From CAKSKB01 sp034186235 (lineage in GTDB: Bacteria > Bacillota > Clostridia > HGM11514), in assembly GCA_034186235.1 (NCBI GenBank), contig JAXGBA010000071.1, forward strand, positions 1 to 10,828: 10,828 bases of DNA. Reading direction: 5' to 3'. Every line of letters begins with the position of its first letter. Within the stretch, counting starts at the first letter, position 1. Below the pieces are notes generated by a model. That model was given only the letters and a program-made list of their open reading frames with translations. It did not search any database and was not told the origin of the DNA. Positions 6,037 to 10,828 of the stretch are shown piece by piece. Made by a program: the position numbers and the translations under genes.

Positions 6037-7239
6037 ATGAAGATACCTTTTTCTCCGCCTGATATAACTGAAGCGGAAATAGAAGAAATTACAGATACTT
6101 TAAGATCCGGCTGGATTACAACCGGGCCGAAGACCAAGCTTTTTGAAAAAAAAATAGCGGAGTTTTTGAGGATAAATAAATGTGTATGCCTTAACTCCCA
6201 GACTGCTTGTGCCGAAATGGCGCTTCGACTTATGGGAATCGGTCCGAGAGATGAGGTTATAACAACAGCATACACTTATACTGCAACTGCATCGGTTATC
6301 AGCCATGTAGGCGCTAAGACTGTACTTGTTGATATAAGACCCGACAGCTTTGAAATGGATTATGATGCGGCAGAAAGAGCGGTAACCGACCGAACAAAAG
6401 CGATTATTCCTGTTGATTTGGGCGGTGTTCCGTGTGATTATCACAGAATATTTGAATTGGTCAACAGAAAAAAAGATATGTTTGTGCCTTCATCACCCAT
6501 GCAGCAAAAACTCGGCAGAATAGCCGTGCTTGCTGATGCCGCTCATGCTTTCGGTGCGGAATTCAGGGGTGTAAAGATAGGTAATATTGCCGATTTTTCA
6601 AGTTTCAGTTTTCATGCGGTGAAAAATCTTACAACTGCAGAGGGCGGCTGTCTTGCGTGGCATTTGCCGGAGGCGTTCGATGATGAAGAAATATATAAAC
6701 AGCTTCAGCTTTTTTCGCTTCACGGGCAGTCAAAAGACGCTCTTTCCAAAAACAAACTCGGTGCATGGGAATACGATGTAATCGGTACCTGGTATAAGTG
6801 TAATATGACGGATATGGCAGCTGCGGTCGGTATAAAACAGCTTGAAAGATACGAAGGAATGCTTGACCGGCGCAGGAAGATTATCGAATATTATGACAGT
6901 ATGCTTAAGCAGCTCGGGGTGGAAACCCTTCCGCATTTTAACGGTGAACATACTTCGTCGGGTCATCTTTATATTACAAGAATACCCGGTATATCTCTTT
7001 CGGAAAGAAATGAAATAATTGTTAAAATGGCGGAAAAAGATATTGCATGCAATGTTCATTACAAACCGCTGCCGCTGCTTACTGCGTATAAAAATATGGG
7101 CTTTGATATAAAAGATTTTCCGAATGCTTACAGGCATTTCGAAAACGAAATTACATTGCCGCTTCACACCTGCCTTACAGATGAGATGGTAAGATATACG
7201 GCAGAAAATTTTGTTCGTATTATTAAGGAGTACATATGA
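6037..7239 (+). CDS. DegT/DnrJ/EryC1/StrS-family PLP aminotransferase (sugar-nucleotide aminotransferase)
   Basis: The 400-residue protein has the usual family length. Motifs: SGWITTGP (24-31) near the N-terminus; NSQTACAEMAL (53-63) for phosphate/PLP contact; ADAAHAFGA (166-174), where D167 should contact the pyridine nitrogen (the common form is DAAQAHGA); and SFHAVKNLTTAEGG (191-204), in which K196 is the Schiff-base lysine. Family members transfer the amino group of glutamate to a keto-sugar nucleotide, and PglE, WbpE and ArnB are examples. The next genes resemble PglC and PglA, so a UDP-4-keto-6-deoxy-HexNAc substrate (bacillosamine-type pathway) is my first guess. No dehydratase or acetyltransferase is in the window to support it. 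The start has GGGG 8 nt upstream, a modest SD, 18 bp after the protease stop. Its TGA overlaps the ATG of the next gene. Confidence 0.88.
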   Translation: MKIPFSPPDITEAEIEEITDTLRSGWITTGPKTKLFEKKIAEFLRINKCVCLNSQTACAEMALRLMGIGPRDEVITTAYTYTATASVISHVGAKTVLVDIRPDSFEMDYDAAERAVTDRTKAIIPVDLGGVPCDYHRIFELVNRKKDMFVPSSPMQQKLGRIAVLADAAHAFGAEFRGVKIGNIADFSSFSFHAVKNLTTAEGGCLAWHLPEAFDDEEIYKQLQLFSLHGQSKDALSKNKLGAWEYDVIGTWYKCNMTDMAAAVGIKQLERYEGMLDRRRKIIEYYDSMLKQLGVETLPHFNGEHTSSGHLYITRIPGISLSERNEIIVKMAEKDIACNVHYKPLPLLTAYKNMGFDIKDFPNAYRHFENEITLPLHTCLTDEMVRYTAENFVRIIKEYI

Positions 7240-7994
7240 TGCTCAAAAAATGGGAGGAGCTTCCGGCGGAGCTCAGAAACGAAAGCGTAAGACCATACTA
7301 TGATATTCTCGAAAAAAAGAAAGCTGCAATGCTTTTTATGAGAATGTTTGATATAGCAGCTTCGGCGTTTATGCTGATCGTGTTTTCGCCGATTTTTCTT
7401 GTCCTTGCGGTTTGCATTAAACTTGATACGCCGGGACCAGTTTTTTACCGTCAGACGAGGATTACGCAGTATAACAGAGAGTTCAGAATATTTAAGTTTC
7501 GGTCAATGGTTCAAGATGCAGATAGGGGTTCGCCGGTTACAGTATGCGGCGACAGCCGCGTGACGCGGACAGGTAAAATAATCAGGAAATATCGGCTGGA
7601 TGAGATAAGTCAGCTGATAAATGTTTTCCTTGGGGATATGACTTTTGTCGGTACAAGACCTGAAGTGCCGAAGTATACCGAAAGGTATTCGGACGAAATG
7701 ATGGCAACGCTGCTTTTGCCGGCAGGTGTCACAAGCCTTGCGAGCATATATTATAAGGATGAAGCAGACCTGCTTAGCTGCGCGGATAATGCCGACGAGG
7801 TTTATGTTGGCAAAATCTTGCCGGCGAAGATGTATTATAATCTGAAAGAAATAAGGCATTACAGCTTTTTTTCAAATATAAAAGAGATGTTTATGACTGT
7901 TTTTGCGGTTCTCGGAAAAGAGTACAAAGGGGATTATGAACCCAAAAGAGAAAGGATTTTAAATGACGAAGAAATTAATAGCTATCCTCACTAA
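7236..7994 (+). CDS. PglC/WcaJ-type sugar transferase initiating a lipid-linked glycan
   Basis: This 252-residue monotopic phosphoglycosyl transferase (bacterial sugar transferase family) would move a sugar phosphate from a nucleotide sugar to undecaprenyl phosphate at the inner face of the membrane. Seen: a soluble N-terminal stretch of about 35 residues (KKWEELPAELRNESVRPYYD), then a hydrophobic segment (about 38-62) with the Ser-Pro helix break S51-P52 expected for the re-entrant helix, DTPGPVFYRQTR (64-75), FKFRSM (86-91), DSRVTRTGKIIRKYRLDE (106-123) with the catalytic Asp-Glu pair D122-E123, and GDMTFVGTRPEVP. TRPE replaces the commoner PRPE. It overlaps the aminotransferase by ATGA. 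AAGGAG at 7225-7230 serves ATG 7236 or the adjacent ATG 7239. The aminotransferase-transferase pairing is common in amino-sugar glycan loci. It is small, like PglC, and lacks the WcaJ multi-spanning N-terminus. Confidence 0.9.
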   Translation: MMLKKWEELPAELRNESVRPYYDILEKKKAAMLFMRMFDIAASAFMLIVFSPIFLVLAVCIKLDTPGPVFYRQTRITQYNREFRIFKFRSMVQDADRGSPVTVCGDSRVTRTGKIIRKYRLDEISQLINVFLGDMTFVGTRPEVPKYTERYSDEMMATLLLPAGVTSLASIYYKDEADLLSCADNADEVYVGKILPAKMYYNLKEIRHYSFFSNIKEMFMTVFAVLGKEYKGDYEPKRERILNDEEINSYPH

Positions 7995-9084
7995 CAGCGA
8001 TGACGATATATATTGCTTCAGAAAAGAATTAATTGAAAGATTAATTAATGAAGGATGCAGTGTTTTAATTTCCTGTCCGTATGGCGAGAAGTTTGAACTT
8101 ATGGAGCATATTGATTATATTTATGACAATCCGGTTATCGATAGAAGAGGAACTAATATAATTAATGATTATAAGCTTTTTTATCACTATTGCCGATTGT
8201 TGAAAAAATATAGGCCTGATGTTATTTTGACATATACTGCAAAACCAAATGTTTATGCAAGTATTGCTGCGAAAAGATATAAAATACCGTACATAAATAA
8301 TGTCACAGGATTAGGAAGCGTTCTTAACAAAGTCGGTTTAATGAAAAGGTTTATACTTTCATTATTTAAGGCTGCTTATAGCGGTGCTGCTTGCGTCATG
8401 TTTCAAAATTCTGAAAACATGAAATTGGCAGTTAATAAAAAGATGGTAAACGGACCTTACAGGCTAATTCCCGGTTCGGGTGTTAATACGGAGCGATATC
8501 CGCTTCAGCTTTATCCGGACGGTGGAAACGGAATAATCGGCGAAAAAATTGTGTTTAATTATATTGGCAGAATTCTTCGTGATAAGGGTGTTGATGATTA
8601 TATTGCAGCTGCGAAAGCAATAAAAGCAAAATACCCTAATACAGAGTTCAATATGATAGGCTTTGTAGAACCTACGGAACAGCATTATGAAGGCGAACTT
8701 GAAGAACTTGGAAAAAAAGGTATAGTGTTTTACCGCGGAAATCAAAAAGATGTAAGACCTTTCATTGCCAGGTCTCATGCAATTATTCACCCCTCAACAT
8801 ATGGTGAGGGTATGAGTAATGTTTTACTTGAAAATGCTTCAAGCGGTCGCGTGATTATTACTACAGATAATCCGGGATGCCGCGAGACAGTCGAAGATGG
8901 TAAAACAGGTTTTGTGTATTCCGGAGGTAATGTGAACGAACTTGTAAGTAAAATTGAACTTTTTCTTAGTATGGATAATTCCTCAAGACAGGCTGCAGGC
9001 AAACTTGGGAGAGAAAAAATGATTAATGAATTTTCAAGAGAAAAGGTAATTTCTGCATATTTGGAAGAAATTGAAAGGCTGTAG
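7963..9084 (+). CDS. GT4-family glycosyltransferase (PglA/CapM-like)
   Basis: This 373-residue retaining GT-B glycosyltransferase probably adds the second sugar to the lipid-linked intermediate made by the upstream transferase. Seen: RRGTN (61-65), PDVILTYTAKPNVYASIAAK (85-104), NNVTGLGSV (112-120), IPGSGVNTERYP in the linker region, YIGRILRDKGVDDYI opening the nucleotide-sugar domain, and an E-x7-E motif (E282, E290) in STYGEGMSNVLLENASSG. The RRGTN, TYTAKPN and NVTGLG elements are typical of PglA/CapM-type members; Campylobacter PglA, similar in length, adds GalNAc to bacillosamine. The donor cannot be read from sequence. AAAGGA (7951-7956) precedes ATG 7963 by 6 nt. The start lies inside the previous gene, a 32-bp overlap, so translational coupling is likely. 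From here on the DNA is visibly more AT-rich than upstream. Confidence 0.88.
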   Translation: MTKKLIAILTNSDDDIYCFRKELIERLINEGCSVLISCPYGEKFELMEHIDYIYDNPVIDRRGTNIINDYKLFYHYCRLLKKYRPDVILTYTAKPNVYASIAAKRYKIPYINNVTGLGSVLNKVGLMKRFILSLFKAAYSGAACVMFQNSENMKLAVNKKMVNGPYRLIPGSGVNTERYPLQLYPDGGNGIIGEKIVFNYIGRILRDKGVDDYIAAAKAIKAKYPNTEFNMIGFVEPTEQHYEGELEELGKKGIVFYRGNQKDVRPFIARSHAIIHPSTYGEGMSNVLLENASSGRVIITTDNPGCRETVEDGKTGFVYSGGNVNELVSKIELFLSMDNSSRQAAGKLGREKMINEFSREKVISAYLEEIERL

Positions 9085-9816
9085 ATGGGTGCGATTTATA
9101 TGAATTATAAAGAAGTAAAAAAAATTGTATTGCCTGAAAAAAAGCAAAAAGAAGAAAAGTATAATATTTTTGTTTCGTGGTTTGTAAGACCACTCTCCGT
9201 TGCTTGTACGGTACCTTTGGTCAATTCTAAAGTAAAGCCGATTACTATTACCAAAATATCAATTTTATGTTCGTTGGCAGGATTCTTTTTTGTTTCGTTC
9301 GGGACAAGTATGTATGCAAGGATTATTGGTTGGTTTATGTTTTTTGTATGGAGTGTTTTTGATGGAGTGGACGGCAATCTGGCTCGGTGTACAAACTCTT
9401 GTTCTTTGCTTGGCGATTTGTGGGATACCATGGGCGGATATCTGGCAATGGTGCTAATTAATTTTTCAGCGGGAATAGCAGGATTTTATGATAATTCCGG
9501 TTTTGTGTTTTTTCCAAAGCATTTCTGCATTATTTTGGGTGGGGCTGCGGCTATATTGGCTATATTCCCCAGATTAATTATGCATAAGAAAAAATCATCT
9601 GTTGGTAATGCGGAAGATATTAAAAGCATTTCGGATAAAAATACATTCAATATGACGAGTGTTTTTGCTATGAATATTGTTTCTCCGTCCGGGTTTATGC
9701 AAATAATTTTTCTGTTTTCAATTGTTTTTCATTTATTAGAGTTGTTTGCTGTTGCTTATTTTATTGTAAATTCGACTATTACAGCTGCATCTCTCAGAAG
9801 ATTGCTTAAGGAGTAA
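9085..9816 (+). CDS. CDP-alcohol phosphatidyltransferase-family membrane protein with an altered signature
   Basis: This 243-residue integral membrane protein has about five to six hydrophobic segments (roughly 57-74, 78-95, 115-133, 146-163, 203-230). The family signature D-x2-D-G-x2-A-R-x8-G-x3-D-x3-D is found as DGVDGNLAR (93-101), G110 and D114, but the last position, residue 118, is Gly (codon GGA at 9436) instead of Asp. In characterised members the first three Asp hold the divalent cations and the fourth is proposed as the general base. An additional Asp sits at 111. The family joins CDP-alcohols to a second alcohol, giving phospholipids, inositol phosphates or phospho-alcohol substituents. 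Placed between two glycosyltransferases, this copy likely acts on a lipid acceptor or decorates the glycan; that is inference. GAAAGG (9073-9078) supports ATG 9085, directly after the preceding TAG; ATG 9100 is an alternative. An AAGGAG at its 3' end serves the next gene. Confidence 0.82.
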   Translation: MGAIYMNYKEVKKIVLPEKKQKEEKYNIFVSWFVRPLSVACTVPLVNSKVKPITITKISILCSLAGFFFVSFGTSMYARIIGWFMFFVWSVFDGVDGNLARCTNSCSLLGDLWDTMGGYLAMVLINFSAGIAGFYDNSGFVFFPKHFCIILGGAAAILAIFPRLIMHKKKSSVGNAEDIKSISDKNTFNMTSVFAMNIVSPSGFMQIIFLFSIVFHLLELFAVAYFIVNSTITAASLRRLLKE

Positions 9817-9823
9817 TTTATTC

Positions 9824-10828
9824 ATGTCAAAAATAAAAGTTTTGATGGTGCTCGGCAATACCGGTAGGGGCGGAGCACAGACATTTGCAACAAATGTTTT
9901 AAGAATAATTGACAGAAATAGGTTCCAGATAGATTTTGCTGTTAATGATGACAGGTCCAATGGCTATAGTCAGGAGATTATAGCACTGGGAAGCAAGATA
10001 TATGTTCTTCCATATTTTCGTATATATAATTGGCATGGATATACGTCGGCGTGGAGAAGATTACTGCGTGAAAATCATTATGATATTGTGCATGGCAATG
10101 TCAGTAGTTCTGCATATGTTTATCTGAATATTGCAAAGGAATTCGGCTGCACTGCAATTGCTCACAGTCACAGTTCAGGTTATCGGGGCAATTTTTTCGA
10201 AAGGTGTGTTAAGAGAATATTTTCATATGGTGTCAGATTTGCGGCGGAGTACCATTTTGCGTGTACTGATTTTGCGGCAAAAAGGCTTTTTGGAAAAAAA
10301 TTCAATCTGTATGACAAGTATTATCTGATTCCCAATGCAATAATCCCGGAGAAGTTTTTATTCAATAATGCTGTAAGGCAAAAAATCAGGAAAGATTACG
10401 CTTTTGATGAGAAAACAAAAATATACGGGCATGTCGGGTCGTTTACAAAACCCAAGAATCATTTCTTTTTAATTGATGTTTTTGAATGTATAGTATATAA
10501 AAAATCTGATTCGGTTTTGCTTTTGCTTGGAGAGGGTGAACTTGAGCAGGAAGTCAAACGATATGTTATCGGTAAGGGATTAGAGAAAAATGTGCTTTTT
10601 TTAGGTAACAGGGGGAATATAAACGAGTATCTTATGGCAATGGATGCAATGATTTTTCCGTCATTTTTTGAAGGTGTTCCGATAACTTTGGTAGAGGCGC
10701 AGGCTTCCGGATTGCCGGTTATTGCATCTGATACCATAACAGATGATGTTTTTTTGACGGATTGCATTATTAGGATGTCTCTTAATAATTCTCCGGATGC
10801 CTGGGCCGACAGAGCAGTTGGTTTAAAA
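9824..10828 (+). CDS. Second GT4-family glycosyltransferase (EpsF/CapH-like), 3' end outside the window
   Basis: The frame is open for 335 codons from ATG 9824 to the window edge with no stop. GT4 proteins of this type usually have about 360-380 residues, so only the last part is missing. Seen: NTGRGGAQTFATNVLR (12-27), the GGA-type acceptor-side motif; AHSHSSGY (113-120); IPNAI leading into the second Rossmann domain; GHVGSFTKPKNHFFLID; LLLLGEGELEQEV; FLGN; and SFFEGVPITLVEAQASGLPV with the E-x7-E pair E283/E291, followed by SDTITDDV. This set is typical of exopolysaccharide enzymes such as EpsF. AAGGAG (9808-9813) lies 10 nt before the start, inside the end of the previous gene, and the intergenic gap is 7 bp. 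It belongs to the same operon and would extend the glycan at the cytoplasmic side. Donor and linkage are unknown. Confidence 0.88.
   Translation, partial: MSKIKVLMVLGNTGRGGAQTFATNVLRIIDRNRFQIDFAVNDDRSNGYSQEIIALGSKIYVLPYFRIYNWHGYTSAWRRLLRENHYDIVHGNVSSSAYVYLNIAKEFGCTAIAHSHSSGYRGNFFERCVKRIFSYGVRFAAEYHFACTDFAAKRLFGKKFNLYDKYYLIPNAIIPEKFLFNNAVRQKIRKDYAFDEKTKIYGHVGSFTKPKNHFFLIDVFECIVYKKSDSVLLLLGEGELEQEVKRYVIGKGLEKNVLFLGNRGNINEYLMAMDAMIFPSFFEGVPITLVEAQASGLPVIASDTITDDVFLTDCIIRMSLNNSPDAWADRAVGLK

Noticed and set aside
6031..6040. Identical 10-mer GTACATATGA at the starts of the aminotransferase (6031) and the sugar transferase (7230)
   Set aside because: It is short, AT-rich and has no shared flank, so chance or a common start context is enough.
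8027..8048. AATTAATT-rich inverted repeat near the start of the first GT4 gene
   Set aside because: It is low-complexity within coding sequence, without GC in the stem, so it is not a credible terminator or operator.
10131..10328. Short plus-strand frame of 65 codons inside the last glycosyltransferase
   Set aside because: It is out of frame with the well-supported GT4 protein that covers the whole region.
1..10828. CRISPR arrays, tRNA or rRNA genes, insertion sequences and attachment sites
   Set aside because: No spaced direct repeats, cloverleaf-like sequence, transposase or terminal inverted repeats were seen on reading both strands.

Overview
The window looks like a chromosomal segment of a gut-type Clostridia (Bacillota). 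This is an inference from several things: gene content (an anaerobe-type NADPH-dependent glutamate synthase small subunit, a TetM-like 'translation factor GTPase', a secreted C1 peptidase with lectin-like and InlB-type repeats), clean AGGAG ribosome binding sites, sigma-A type TTGACA/TATAAT promoters and moderate to low GC. I cannot name the species.

Layout. (1) Positions 2-511 hold the 3' end of a gltA-like gene. It runs into a 160 bp convergent intergenic region with a bidirectional rho-independent terminator (521-568) and a separate 13-bp hairpin (595-624). (2) Positions 673-3231 on the minus strand encode an 852-residue fusion of a TetM/EF-G-type ribosomal GTPase with a C-terminal YacP/Rae1-like NYN nuclease domain. 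(3) Positions 3263-3328 hold two near-consensus divergent promoters whose -35 boxes sit back to back, one firing into the GTPase-nuclease and one into the gene on the plus strand. (4) Positions 3358-6018 hold a secreted papain-type protease gene interrupted by one in-frame TAA at 4060-4062, between the catalytic Cys and the catalytic His/Asn. (5) Positions 6037-10828 hold a tightly packed plus-strand glycoconjugate or exopolysaccharide operon: DegT/DnrJ aminotransferase, PglC-like phosphoglycosyl transferase, PglA/CapM-like GT4, a CDP-alcohol phosphatidyltransferase-family membrane protein, and a second GT4 that runs off the window.

How the genes may work together. The aminotransferase probably makes an amino-sugar nucleotide. 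The PglC-like enzyme would put the first phosphosugar on undecaprenyl phosphate, and the two GT4 enzymes would extend the lipid-linked glycan. The CDP-alcohol enzyme may add a phospho-alcohol decoration or make a dedicated lipid acceptor. No flippase, polymerase or ligase is visible, so the cluster continues beyond the window. The GTPase-nuclease is transcribed away from this cluster and probably serves translation quality control or antibiotic response.

The observations most worth following are the GTPase-Rae1-like fusion, the in-frame stop inside the protease, and the CDP-alcohol transferase that lacks the fourth Asp of its signature.
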